63,447 nt of DNA from positions 1 through 63,447 of the forward strand of contig DASSTE010000046.1 in the NCBI GenBank assembly GCA_035708085.1, given 5' to 3'. Positions 55,242 through 63,004 of the stretch are shown piece after piece. Origin of the DNA: DASSBR01 sp035708085 (GTDB taxonomy: Bacteria > Pseudomonadota > Gammaproteobacteria > Natronospirales > DASSBR01). Position 1 is the first letter of the stretch. Each line of letters starts with the position of its first letter. The position numbers were made by a program, and so were the translations under genes. The notes under the pieces are model-generated. The model saw nothing but the letters and a program-made list of their open reading frames with translations. It was not told the origin of the DNA and searched no databases.

Positions 55242-56249
55242 TCACTGGCGTTTGTCAATCTCCACCGACTGCGCCACGAGTTTTACCGTCGCCGCCGGCA
55301 CCTCGCCCACCACCGTTATCTGGTAGCCGTCGAGCAGGCGGCCGTAGGCGTTAACCGGACCGCGGCTCGATGGCCCGTTCAGCGCATCCCGGCCGTCCTT
55401 ATGCGGCGTAGCGAAAACCGACAGCGACGCGAGCCCGTCGGTGAAGACCAGGTGCCGCACCGGCGCATCGATATCCGCCAGATGCTGCATCTCATCAACC
55501 GTCAGTTTGTAGCCGGGCGGCAGGTTCGCGACTTTGACGGCCACGTTCTGCGCCGTTCCGGCCGGCGCGTCGCCGGCGTCGGGCGGACGCCGGATGAAGC
55601 CGCGCGTATCGACGCTCGGCTTGATTTCCTCGGGCGGAATCTTGTCCGGCAACTCGACGTGCGTGAACATGACCCGCTCAATCGTGGTGCCGCCCGCATC
55701 GACCAGTTCCGAGCGCAGCAGCAGATCGGTCTTCGAATCCAGCCATAGCCGGTAACCATAACGATAATCGTCTTTCGGCTGCAGCGCGACAACGACGCAA
55801 TCGCGCCCCGCGGTGCGCTGATGGCCGAGACGCTTCAGCTGATAGTATTTTGACAGGTCCCGTGTATCTGAGTGGGGCGCAAGAATGATTGGAAATCGGC
55901 TCTCCGGCCGGTAGTCGTGCACTATGACCATCTGCTTGCGCGGCAGCACGCATTCGACGGACTTGTGCCTGCGGATGACTTCGCGCGGCGTGCCGGTCAG
56001 CGAGGTCAGCCGCTCCTCGTCGCCCTGCGCGTCAACCCGATGCACGACGTGCATCGCTTCCAGCTCACCCTGGTGCAGATAGACGAAGTTGCCGGTGTAA
56101 TTCAAGGACTCCAGCGCATGTGTCATGCGCTGCAACAGGGCCGGCACGGAAACCGGCTCCGCCGGCGGGCGGGTTGCGGCAAACGCGGGCAGCGCACCCA
56201 ACAGGCCACACCAGACGATGGCGAAGCCCGCCGCCTTGCGATTCATCAT
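55242..56249 (-). CDS. rseB: Sigma-E regulator RseB/MucB
   Basis: A 335-residue periplasmic lipid/LPS sensor that protects RseA from cleavage. Signal peptide MMNRKAAGFAIVWCGLLGALPA, then LLQRMTHALESLNYTGNFVYLHQGE, and the C-terminal domain ending in SLSVFATPHKDGRD. The start ATGATG overlaps the rseA TGA. A long open frame upstream lies in rseA and is a shadow. Confidence 0.95.
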   Translation of the reverse strand: MMNRKAAGFAIVWCGLLGALPAFAATRPPAEPVSVPALLQRMTHALESLNYTGNFVYLHQGELEAMHVVHRVDAQGDEERLTSLTGTPREVIRRHKSVECVLPRKQMVIVHDYRPESRFPIILAPHSDTRDLSKYYQLKRLGHQRTAGRDCVVVALQPKDDYRYGYRLWLDSKTDLLLRSELVDAGGTTIERVMFTHVELPDKIPPEEIKPSVDTRGFIRRPPDAGDAPAGTAQNVAVKVANLPPGYKLTVDEMQHLADIDAPVRHLVFTDGLASLSVFATPHKDGRDALNGPSSRGPVNAYGRLLDGYQITVVGEVPAATVKLVAQSVEIDKRQ

Positions 56250-56878
56250 TCCCGGTGACCCTCGCCGGCGCGCGGCGCCCCGGCGCGATGATCCGTGGGC
56301 GGCGGCGCGGAAGCATAGAACGTGGCAAGGTGCAGGTACGGCAGCATGCTCTGGCGGCCCAGCGTCGGCGCGTCTTGGTTGTGGTCGAGCAGGTATTCGT
56401 TCAGTTCGCGGCGCACCGCCGGCGAGCCCTGGTCCCAGCGCACGCTGGACACGGCGGCGTAATCGAAGTTCGCGCGCGGCGCGCGCGCCTGGGGCGGCAC
56501 GACTTCGGCCGGCGCCGCGCCGCTGCCGGCGGGAGCCGGCGCACGCACCAGCATGACAGCCACGAGGCTGACGGACGCCGCGACAGCGGCGGCGCCGACC
56601 GGCCGCAACACCTTCATCCAGCGGCGGCGCGCGCCGGCTCGCGCGGCGGGTTCGGCTACCGGGTCGGCATCGAGGGCGGCCCTGACACGATTTGCGATGC
56701 AACCGGCATCGGCAGTCGGAAAGCCGCGCCGCATGACTTCGCCGATCACGTGATAGGCGTGCCAGCAGCCGCGCAGTTCGTCGCTGCCGCCGTACTGGCG
56801 CAGCAGCAAAGCCACCTCGCCGTGATCGAGTTCGTCGTCCGCCAGTGCGGATAGTTGTTCACGCAGCCTTTCTGTCAT
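56246..56878 (-). CDS. rseA: Anti-sigma-E factor RseA
   Basis: A 210-residue membrane-spanning anti-sigma factor. N-terminal RseA domain (REQLSALADDELDHGEVALLL, WHAYHVIGEVMR), one transmembrane segment around 93-112 (GAAAVAASVSLVAVMLV), and a periplasmic domain. It is cleaved in sequence by DegS and RseP; RseP is encoded in this window. It lies 15 bases after rpoE. Confidence 0.94.
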   Translation of the reverse strand: MTERLREQLSALADDELDHGEVALLLRQYGGSDELRGCWHAYHVIGEVMRRGFPTADAGCIANRVRAALDADPVAEPAARAGARRRWMKVLRPVGAAAVAASVSLVAVMLVRAPAPAGSGAAPAEVVPPQARAPRANFDYAAVSSVRWDQGSPAVRRELNEYLLDHNQDAPTLGRQSMLPYLHLATFYASAPPPTDHRAGAPRAGEGHRE

Positions 56879-56893
56879 GGCTCAACCCACCAT

Positions 56894-57469
56894 TCATTCC
56901 AATAGCGGCTTCAATTTGCCGCTGATCGCTTCGCGCGCCCGGAAAATCCGTGAACGCACCGTACCTACCGGGCACTCCATCGCTTCGGCGATTTCCTCGT
57001 AACTCATGCCTTCCAGTTCGCGCAGCATGATCGCGGTGCGCAAGTCCTCGGGCAGGTCGGCGATCGCCCGATCGACCGTCTGCCGGATTTCCTCGGTCAG
57101 CGCCAGGTCCTCGGGGGTATCGAGGTCGCTGACCCGGGCCTGCATGTCGTACTGATCCGGATCCTGCAGGTCCAGCCCGTTTTCGACCGGTCGCCGGTTC
57201 CTGGCAACCAGATGATTCTTGGCAGTGTTGATCGCGATCCGATACAACCAAGTATAGAACGCGCTCTCGCCGCGAAACGACGCCATCGCCCGGTAGGCCT
57301 TGATGAAGGCTTCCTGGGTCACGTCGAGCGCCTCGCTCGGGTCCGACACGTAGCGCGATACCAGCTTGACGATTTTCTGCTGGTACTTGATTACGAGCGC
57401 ATCGAACGCCGCGCGATCGCCCTGGCGCACGCGTTCGACCAGCACATCGTCGGTCGGACGTTTAGCCAT
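56894..57469 (-). CDS. rpoE: Envelope stress sigma factor RpoE/AlgU
   Basis: A 191-residue ECF sigma factor. Sigma2 region (FDALVIKYQQKIVKLVSRYV, DVTQEAFIKAYRAMASFRGESAFYTWLYRIA) and sigma4 region (LPEDLRTAIMLRELEGMSYEEIAEAM, GTVRSRIFRAREAI) are clear. The ATG at 57469 is chosen; a TTG two codons upstream is possible. It heads rpoE-rseA-rseB-degP-grx. Confidence 0.97.
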   Translation of the reverse strand: MAKRPTDDVLVERVRQGDRAAFDALVIKYQQKIVKLVSRYVSDPSEALDVTQEAFIKAYRAMASFRGESAFYTWLYRIAINTAKNHLVARNRRPVENGLDLQDPDQYDMQARVSDLDTPEDLALTEEIRQTVDRAIADLPEDLRTAIMLRELEGMSYEEIAEAMECPVGTVRSRIFRAREAISGKLKPLLE

Positions 57470-57486
57470 CGGCAACTACACTGTCC

Positions 57487-57514
57487 ATAGACAAAACCGC
57501 GAACGGATAGTTCG
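57487..57514 (-). promoter_or_regulatory. Candidate sigma-E autoregulatory promoter of rpoE
   Basis: On the minus strand CGAACTA (plus 57508-57514) and GTCTAT (plus 57487-57492) are 15 bases apart, close to the ECF sigma-E pattern GGAACTT-N15/16-GTCTAA. The -35 lies in the inverted repeat GCGAAC/GTTCGC. The leader to rpoE would be only about 10 bases. Confidence 0.5.
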
Positions 57515-57652
57515 CGCAGTTCAGCCCGGTCAGGCGACCGTTGGTACCGATTGATCGGTTCAATAGTGTCATTGGGAATAATGGGTGGTCATATTGCCCC
57601 AAATCGAGCATCCGCGACGGCTGCCCCGCCGCCTTCTCCCCCACGAGCCCGC

Positions 57653-57680
57653 ATTGTAGCAGAGAGTTCGACGGCGTCAG
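57653..57680 (-). promoter_or_regulatory. Candidate distal sigma70 promoter of rpoE
   Basis: On the minus strand CTGACG (plus 57675-57680) and TACAAT (plus 57653-57658) are 16 bases apart. It overlaps the ygfX stop and would give a leader of about 180 bases, making a second, constitutive route into rpoE. Confidence 0.45.
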
Positions 57681-58135
57681 ATTCGGGACGCGGCGACACC
57701 AATCTCGCCGTGGCGCAGGCGCGTGCGCAGGCGGCGCAACGGCGCCGACAGCGTGCCGCCGCTCCACAGCAACACCGCCGGATGATGACGGAACTTCAGA
57801 ATGACGAGGTGGGAGCCGAGGTAATAATCTTCGAGGATGCCGAACGTCGTGCCGCGGCCGTCGATGAGCCGCCAGCGGCCGTCGCTCTGCCAGACGAGTG
57901 AACGGATCGCGCGCGGCGCCGTCCGCTTCCAATGCACCGTCCATTGGCGCGTGAGGCTCAGCATGATTCCAACAGAGAGCGCCACGCGCACAGCGACACC
58001 GACGGCGAGAACGCAGACGGCCACGGCTGACAGCACATGAATCGCGAGCAAACACCACAGCCAAAGCGGCTGCGGCCGGATTTCAAGCTCGACGCGAGGC
58101 TCGAAGTTTTTCGACAACATCAACACTGGCCGCAT
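57677..58135 (-). CDS. ygfX: YgfX-family membrane protein
   Basis: A 152-residue protein with two adjacent hydrophobic helices (LWLWCLLAIHVLSAVAVCVLA, VALSVGIMLSL) and a cytoplasmic C-terminal domain with WKRTAPRAIRSLVWQSDGRW. YgfX (CptA) is the partner of SdhE in many gammaproteobacteria and was reported to affect cytoskeletal polymers in E. coli; that toxin role is debated. It overlaps the 3' end of sdhE by over 50 bases, in another frame. A second ATG five codons in is possible. Confidence 0.85.
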   Translation of the reverse strand: MRPVLMLSKNFEPRVELEIRPQPLWLWCLLAIHVLSAVAVCVLAVGVAVRVALSVGIMLSLTRQWTVHWKRTAPRAIRSLVWQSDGRWRLIDGRGTTFGILEDYYLGSHLVILKFRHHPAVLLWSGGTLSAPLRRLRTRLRHGEIGVAASRI

Positions 58136-58325
58136 CCGAGGGCGCGGCGCGGCCGGTCAGATAATCAAGAAGCTGCGGATCGGGCAGCATCAGCAGTTCG
58201 ACGAAGGCATCGCGTTCGGGCTGCGGTGCGGCGTCGTACCGATTGGCCAGGTAGCCCTCCAGCAGCACGTCAAGCTCTTTCATGCCGCGGCGGCAGTGCC
58301 ACCTGAGGCGGCCCTTGTCGTTCAA
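58083..58325 (-). CDS. sdhE: Succinate dehydrogenase flavinylation factor SdhE
   Basis: An 80-residue protein that promotes covalent FAD attachment to SdhA. The RGxxE motif is visible in WHCRRGMKELD. A TTG start at 58325, overlapping the sdhB TGA, is needed to include the WHCRRG segment; the internal ATG at 58283 would remove the motif. It is the sixth gene of the sdh operon. Confidence 0.9.
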   Translation of the reverse strand: MNDKGRLRWHCRRGMKELDVLLEGYLANRYDAAPQPERDAFVELLMLPDPQLLDYLTGRAAPSDAASVDVVEKLRASRRA

Positions 58326-59104
58326 ATCCGGCGATCCGACAGCGCCCGCTTGATTTCGCCGATCGCCTTGGCCGGGTTGAGGCCTTTGGGGCAGACGTTG
58401 GCGCAATTCATGATGGTGTGGCAGCGGTAGAGCTTGAACGGATCTTCGAGCGCGTCCAACCGCTCGCCGGTGGCTTCGTCGCGGGTGTCGGCGATCCAGC
58501 GATAGGCTTGCAGCAGCGCCGCCGGGCCGAGGTAGCGGTCCGGATTCCACCAGTAACTCGGGCACGCGGTCGAGCAGCACGCGCAAAGAATGCACTCGTA
58601 CAAGCCGTTGAGCTTGTCGCGATCTTCGGGCGATTGCAGTTGTTCGCTGTCCGCCGGCGGCGGCGTCTGGGTCTTGATCCACGGCTCGATCGACGCGTAC
58701 TGGGCGTAGAAGCGATCGAGATCGGGCACCAGGTCCTTGATGACCGGCATGTGCGGCAGCGGATAGACCTTGACTTCGCCCTTGCAGTCTTCGATCGCGG
58801 TGGTGCAGGCCAGGCCGTTGCTACCGTTCATGTTCATCGCGCAGGAGCCACAGACGCCTTCGCGGCAGGAGCGGCGCAGGGTCAGCGTGGAGTCGATCTC
58901 GTTTTTGATCTTGAGCAGCGCGTCGAGCACCATCGGCCCGCACTTGTCGAGGTCGACTTCGTAGGTGTCGGTGCGCGGCCGTTCGCCGGAGTCGGGATCG
59001 TAGCGGTAAATCCGGAACCGCTTGACGTTCTTCGCGCCTTCGGGCGCGGGGTGATGTTGGCCCTTACCGATCTTCGAGTTTTTCGGCAGCGTGAACTGTG
59101 CCAT
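58322..59104 (-). CDS. sdhB: Succinate dehydrogenase iron-sulfur subunit
   Basis: A 260-residue subunit of complex II. 2Fe-2S ligands C80, C85, C88, C100 (RRSCREGVCGSCAMN, GLAC), and 4Fe-4S/3Fe-4S ligands in ECILCACCSTACP and CHTIMNCANVCPKGLNP. It follows sdhA by 12 bases. Confidence 0.98.
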   Translation of the reverse strand: MAQFTLPKNSKIGKGQHHPAPEGAKNVKRFRIYRYDPDSGERPRTDTYEVDLDKCGPMVLDALLKIKNEIDSTLTLRRSCREGVCGSCAMNMNGSNGLACTTAIEDCKGEVKVYPLPHMPVIKDLVPDLDRFYAQYASIEPWIKTQTPPPADSEQLQSPEDRDKLNGLYECILCACCSTACPSYWWNPDRYLGPAALLQAYRWIADTRDEATGERLDALEDPFKLYRCHTIMNCANVCPKGLNPAKAIGEIKRALSDRRI

Positions 59105-59116
59105 TCAGTTAACTCC

Positions 59117-60913
59117 TCAATACACCCGCTTCTTCGGCGGGAACGGTTCGATCTCGTCGCTCATCGTGTAGCTGTGAACCGGCCGGTAGTCGAGCTTGAC
59201 CTGGCCGTCGTCGCCGAGCCACGAGAGCGTGTGCTTCATCCAGTTTTCGTCGTCGCGATCCGGGAAGTCCTCGCGGGCGTGGGCGCCGCGGCTTTCCTTG
59301 CGGTTGATCGCGGAACTGACGGTGACGGTCGCGTTCGCCAACAGGTTCGCCAGTTCGAAGGTCTCCGCCAGGTCACTGTTCCAGATCAGCGAGCGATCCG
59401 TGACGTGTACTTTGTCGAACGATTCGACCACCCGGTTCAGGCGCTTCTGCCCTTCCTCCAGCGTTTCGGCGGTGCGGAAGACGGCGACGTCCTCCTGCAT
59501 GACCTTCTGCATCGACGCACGAATGGCGGCGGTCGGTTGATCGCCGTTGGCGTAACGCACCTTGTCGAAGCGGTCGAGGATCTTTTCTTTCGAGCTGTCG
59601 GACAGCTTGCCGTGCGGCGTGTTGGGCTTGATGATTTCCGCACAGCGGTAGGCTGCGGAACGGCCGAAGATGACCAGGTCCAGCAGCGAGTTGGAGCCCA
59701 ATCGGTTGCCGCCGTGCACCGAGACGCAGGCGGCTTCGCCGACGGCCATCAGCCCCGGAACGACCGAATCCGGATTGCCGTCTTTCAGCGTGACGACTTC
59801 GCCGTGGAAGTTGGTCGGAATGCCGCCCATGTTGTAGTGCACCGTCGGCAGCACCGGGATCGGCTCGCGCGTGACATCGACGCCGGCGAAGATGCGCGCG
59901 GTTTCGGAGATGCCCGGCAGGCGTTCGTGAAGCACTTCGGGGCCGAGATGTTCGAGGTGCAGGAAGATGTGATCCTTGTGCTCGCCGACGCCCCGACCTT
60001 CGCGGATTTCCATGGTCTCCGCACGGCTGACGACATCGCGCGATGCCAGGTCTTTCGCATTCGGTGCGTAGCGTTCCATGAAACGGTCGCCGTCCGCGTT
60101 GGTGAGGTAACCGCCCTCGCCGCGCGCGCCTTCCGTGATCAGGCAGCCCGCGCCGTAAATACCGGTCGGGTGGAACTGCACGAACTCCATGTCCTGCAGC
60201 GGGATGCCGGCACGCAGTGCCATCGCATTGCCGTCGCCGGTGCAGGTGTGCGCGGAGGTGCAGGAGAAATAGGCACGGCCGTAACCGCCGGTGGCGAGGA
60301 TCACCATGTGCGCCTGAAAGCGGTGCAGCGTGCCGGTGGTCAGGTCCCACGCCATCACGCCGCGACAGGCGCCGTCGTCGTCCATGATCAGGTCGATGGC
60401 GAAATATTCAATGAAAAATTCGGCGTTGTGCTTGAGGCTCTGCTGGTAGAGTGCGTGAAGCATGGCATGGCCTGTGCGGTCCGCCGCCGCACAGGTGCGC
60501 TGCGCGGTGCCTTCGCCGAAGTTGGTGGTCATGCCACCGAATGGGCGCTGGTAAATGCGGCCGGAGTCGGTGCGCGAGAACGGCACGCCCCAATGCTCGA
60601 GTTCGATGACCGCCTGCGGCGCCTCACGGCACATGTACTCGACCGCGTCCTGGTCGGACAGGTAGTCGCCGCCCTTGACGGTGTCGTACATGTGCCAGGC
60701 CCAGTGATCCTCGCCCATATTGCCGAGCGAGGCCGCGATGCCGCCCTGCGCTGCCACCGTATGGCTGCGCGTCGGGAATACCTTGGTGACGCAGGCAGTA
60801 TTAAGCCCCTTTTCGGCCAGCCCCAGCGTCGCCCTCAGGCCGGCGCCACCGGCGCCGACAACGACGACGTCATAACGATGATCGATGACTTCATATGCTT
60901 TGGCGTTGGCCAT
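59117..60913 (-). CDS. sdhA: Succinate dehydrogenase flavoprotein subunit
   Basis: A 598-residue flavoprotein that oxidises succinate. Dinucleotide-binding GAGGAGLRATLGLAEKG, the FAD-linking His51 in TRSHTVAAQGG, and active-site segments HPTGIYGAGCLITEGARGEGG and RLGSNSLLDLVIFGR are seen. It follows sdhD by three bases. Confidence 0.98.
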   Translation of the reverse strand: MANAKAYEVIDHRYDVVVVGAGGAGLRATLGLAEKGLNTACVTKVFPTRSHTVAAQGGIAASLGNMGEDHWAWHMYDTVKGGDYLSDQDAVEYMCREAPQAVIELEHWGVPFSRTDSGRIYQRPFGGMTTNFGEGTAQRTCAAADRTGHAMLHALYQQSLKHNAEFFIEYFAIDLIMDDDGACRGVMAWDLTTGTLHRFQAHMVILATGGYGRAYFSCTSAHTCTGDGNAMALRAGIPLQDMEFVQFHPTGIYGAGCLITEGARGEGGYLTNADGDRFMERYAPNAKDLASRDVVSRAETMEIREGRGVGEHKDHIFLHLEHLGPEVLHERLPGISETARIFAGVDVTREPIPVLPTVHYNMGGIPTNFHGEVVTLKDGNPDSVVPGLMAVGEAACVSVHGGNRLGSNSLLDLVIFGRSAAYRCAEIIKPNTPHGKLSDSSKEKILDRFDKVRYANGDQPTAAIRASMQKVMQEDVAVFRTAETLEEGQKRLNRVVESFDKVHVTDRSLIWNSDLAETFELANLLANATVTVSSAINRKESRGAHAREDFPDRDDENWMKHTLSWLGDDGQVKLDYRPVHSYTMSDEIEPFPPKKRVY

Positions 60914-60916
60914 GCG

Positions 60917-61306
60917 TCAAACTCCAACGAACGCGATTCTCAGCACGGCCAGAATGCCGGCGATCGCGAGCAGAAAATTGAACAGTCGAAGGACAATCAA
61001 TGTCGCGGTCTTCAGCCACTTCGTGTGGACGTAGTCTTCGACGATAACCTGCAAACCGAGCGCCGAATGATAGAAAACGGCGGCGACGAGCAGGATCAGC
61101 GCGAGCATGATCCAGGGCTGGTGTATCCAGGCGATCGCGCCCGCGTAGTCGGCGGTAAAAATCGTGTACAGCAGCGAGAAGCAGAACCACAGCAGCAGCG
61201 GGACCAGCGCGATCGCGGTGAAACGCTGTGCGATCCAGTGCCCGGTGCCGTGATGGGCCGCGCCATAGCCGCGGACTTCGCGAAGCGGCGTCCGATAATT
61301 GCTCAT
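60917..61306 (-). CDS. sdhD: Succinate dehydrogenase membrane anchor subunit SdhD
   Basis: A 129-residue protein with three membrane helices (FTAIALVPLLLWFCFSLLYT, IMLALILLVAAVFYHSALGL, LFNFLLAIAGILAVL). The heme/quinone-side motif HSALGLQVIVEDYVH is typical. ATG at 61306 overlaps the sdhC stop (ATGA). The frame extends upstream in sdhC without coding value. Confidence 0.95.
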   Translation of the reverse strand: MSNYRTPLREVRGYGAAHHGTGHWIAQRFTAIALVPLLLWFCFSLLYTIFTADYAGAIAWIHQPWIMLALILLVAAVFYHSALGLQVIVEDYVHTKWLKTATLIVLRLFNFLLAIAGILAVLRIAFVGV

Positions 61307-61701
61307 GCTCCGCCTCCCATGACGATGAAGCCGAAGATCCAGGTCACGATCGTGCACGCCGCGGCGATGCCGATCACCACCCAGCTCACGTTATGCGCGA
61401 CGTGGATATCGAAACCCTTGCCGGCATCCCAGAACAAGTGGCGAATGCCGTTGCAAAGGTGATAGAAGAAGGCCATCGCCCACAGCATCAGCAGCGCGAT
61501 GCCCCATCCGGAGTGGAAAAAGCCCTGCGCGATCGCGTAGCTGTCCGGTCCGAGCGCGGCGCAGATCAGCCAGAAGACCAACGCGGCGGAGCCGACGGAC
61601 AGCCACATGCCCGACGCGCGATGCATGATCGACGTCGCCATCGTCAGCGGCCATTTGTAGATTTGCAGGTGGGGCGAGAGAGGTCTGTCAGCAGTTTTCA
61701 T
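61303..61701 (-). CDS. sdhC: Succinate dehydrogenase cytochrome b556 subunit SdhC
   Basis: A 132-residue protein with three membrane helices. N-terminal RPLSPHLQIYKWPLTMATSIMHRASG is the SdhC signature, and HLCNGIRHLFWDAG holds the heme-binding His. It follows the 54-aa assembly-factor gene by 15 bases. Confidence 0.96.
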   Translation of the reverse strand: MKTADRPLSPHLQIYKWPLTMATSIMHRASGMWLSVGSAALVFWLICAALGPDSYAIAQGFFHSGWGIALLMLWAMAFFYHLCNGIRHLFWDAGKGFDIHVAHNVSWVVIGIAAACTIVTWIFGFIVMGGGA

Positions 61702-61716
61702 TGGAGTGGAGCGCCT

Positions 61717-61881
61717 CTAAAAATCGATACACCGGCCTTTCTTTTCCCAGTCGCCGTAGCGGGTCGGCTCCGGCCCTTTGGGTCCGCCATGTTCCTTCAC
61801 CGGTTTGGCAGCATCGTGCTGATCGGTGGTGTCCGAAGAAGACTCAGAGTCCTTCGGCTCGTTTTTGACGGAATCGTCCAT
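61717..61881 (-). CDS. SDHAF4-like (DUF1674) succinate dehydrogenase assembly factor
   Basis: A 54-residue ORF directly upstream of sdhC. Its C-terminus reads GGPKGPEPTRYGDWEKKGRC then IDF, which matches the DUF1674/SDHAF4 signature (GPEPTRYGDWEKKGRCxDF). SDHAF4 binds flavinylated SdhA and helps complex II assembly in mitochondria and alphaproteobacteria. The N-terminal half is polar and acidic. The gene is too short for many callers. Position as first gene of the sdh operon supports the call. Confidence 0.9.
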   Translation of the reverse strand: MDDSVKNEPKDSESSSDTTDQHDAAKPVKEHGGPKGPEPTRYGDWEKKGRCIDF

Positions 61882-61979
61882 TCAGCAGTCCTTGACGCCG
61901 AGCGGGAGCGGGATCAGGTGATTACGGTGCGATAACAGCGGAATGTTACCATAGTCTGCACCCTGACTGACATTTCGCC

Positions 61980-62843
61980 ATGACCGACGAGCCTGACAGA
62001 CCGGTACTTTGCGAGCTGCAAGATCGCGCCCTGATCCGCGTGAGCGGCGCGGATGCCCGCGCCTTTCTGCAAGGCCAGTTGAGCAACGACGTGCGCGAGG
62101 TGACTCCCGCGCAAAGCCAGCTGACGAGCCTGAATACGCCGCAGGGCCGCACGCTCGCGCTGATGCGGCTGTTCGAACTTCAGGACACGTTGATGCTGTC
62201 CCTGCCCCGCGACCTGCAGATGCCGATCATCGAGCGGCTGCGCAAGTACATCCTGCGCTCGCGGGTCGAGCTGGAGCCGGCCGATGATTTCGCAGGCTGT
62301 GGCATCGCCGGAGAATCGGCCGCGACCGCTTTGGGTGAGGCGGGCATTGCGCCGCCGGTGGCGGTCGACGAAGCCGGCGCCAACGACGACGTTATCGCGA
62401 TTCGGGTCCCGAGTCAGGCTGGCAACCGCTTCGAACTGTACGGCAAGGATCGACCGCTAGCCGCAGTTCGGGATGCGTTAAGCGCGCAATGCGAGCGCGC
62501 CGAACCGGAAACCTGGCGCCTGCTCGACACACTCGCAGAGATTCCCCTGCTGAGCCCGGCAACCAGCGGCGAATTCGTCGCACAAATGCTGAATCTCGAC
62601 GAACTCGGCGCGATCAACTTCAAAAAAGGTTGTTATGCCGGCCAGGAAATCATCGCGCGCACACACTACCGCGGCCAGGTCAAGCGTCGGCTGAAACTGC
62701 TGTTCAGGAGCGAGCCGGCCCAGCCGGGCGAATCGCTCGATCTCGACGAAAACATCTCTGCCGTCGTCGTGCAGAGCGCGCTCCATCCGCAACGGGGATT
62801 TGCCGTGTTAGCCGTCGCGCCCTCTAATGCGGAACCCCGGTAA
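61980..62843 (+). CDS. ygfZ: Folate-binding iron-sulfur protein YgfZ
   Basis: A 287-residue COG0354 protein that uses tetrahydrofolate in repair or assembly of some Fe-S enzymes. The motif KGCYAGQEIIARTHYRGQVKR is the family signature with its conserved Cys. It is divergent from the sdh operon by 98 bases, a common placement near sdhE. The C-terminal domain is slightly short. Confidence 0.94.
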   Translation: MTDEPDRPVLCELQDRALIRVSGADARAFLQGQLSNDVREVTPAQSQLTSLNTPQGRTLALMRLFELQDTLMLSLPRDLQMPIIERLRKYILRSRVELEPADDFAGCGIAGESAATALGEAGIAPPVAVDEAGANDDVIAIRVPSQAGNRFELYGKDRPLAAVRDALSAQCERAEPETWRLLDTLAEIPLLSPATSGEFVAQMLNLDELGAINFKKGCYAGQEIIARTHYRGQVKRRLKLLFRSEPAQPGESLDLDENISAVVVQSALHPQRGFAVLAVAPSNAEPR

Positions 62844-62857
62844 GTTTCACGCATACA

Positions 62858-62983
62858 TCAGGCGGCCGTCGGCAGCGGAACCGGCCGTCCCAAAGCTTCA
62901 GCGACATCTGTCTCTCCGAGCTTGTACTTCAAGATGACGCTGCGAACCTGCTTGACCTGGTAGGCTTTCGCCTTCGAGCGCAT
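62858..62983 (-). CDS. Short ORF or gene remnant downstream of lysS
   Basis: A 41-codon ORF from ATG to TGA beginning about 20 bases after the lysS stop. The product is basic then hydrophobic (MRSKAKAYQVKQVRSVILKY, then KLGETDVAEALGRPVPLPTAA). I do not recognise it; it may be a genuine small protein or the remains of a larger gene. No clear SD is seen. The rest of the ygfZ-lysS gap holds nothing else I can identify. Confidence 0.35.
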   Translation of the reverse strand: MRSKAKAYQVKQVRSVILKYKLGETDVAEALGRPVPLPTAA

Positions 62984-63004
62984 TTTTGTAGTTGCTCACC
63001 GGTC

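Noticed and set aside
57677..58325. SdhE-YgfX as a classic toxin-antitoxin pair
   Set aside because: The pair is present, but SdhE clearly has the flavinylation motif and sits in the sdh operon; a TA role is disputed and not shown by sequence.
58418..61462. 1014-codon plus-strand ORF spanning sdhB-sdhA-sdhD
   Set aside because: Covers three proven genes on the opposite strand and shows no domain; produced by lack of stops in GC-rich DNA.
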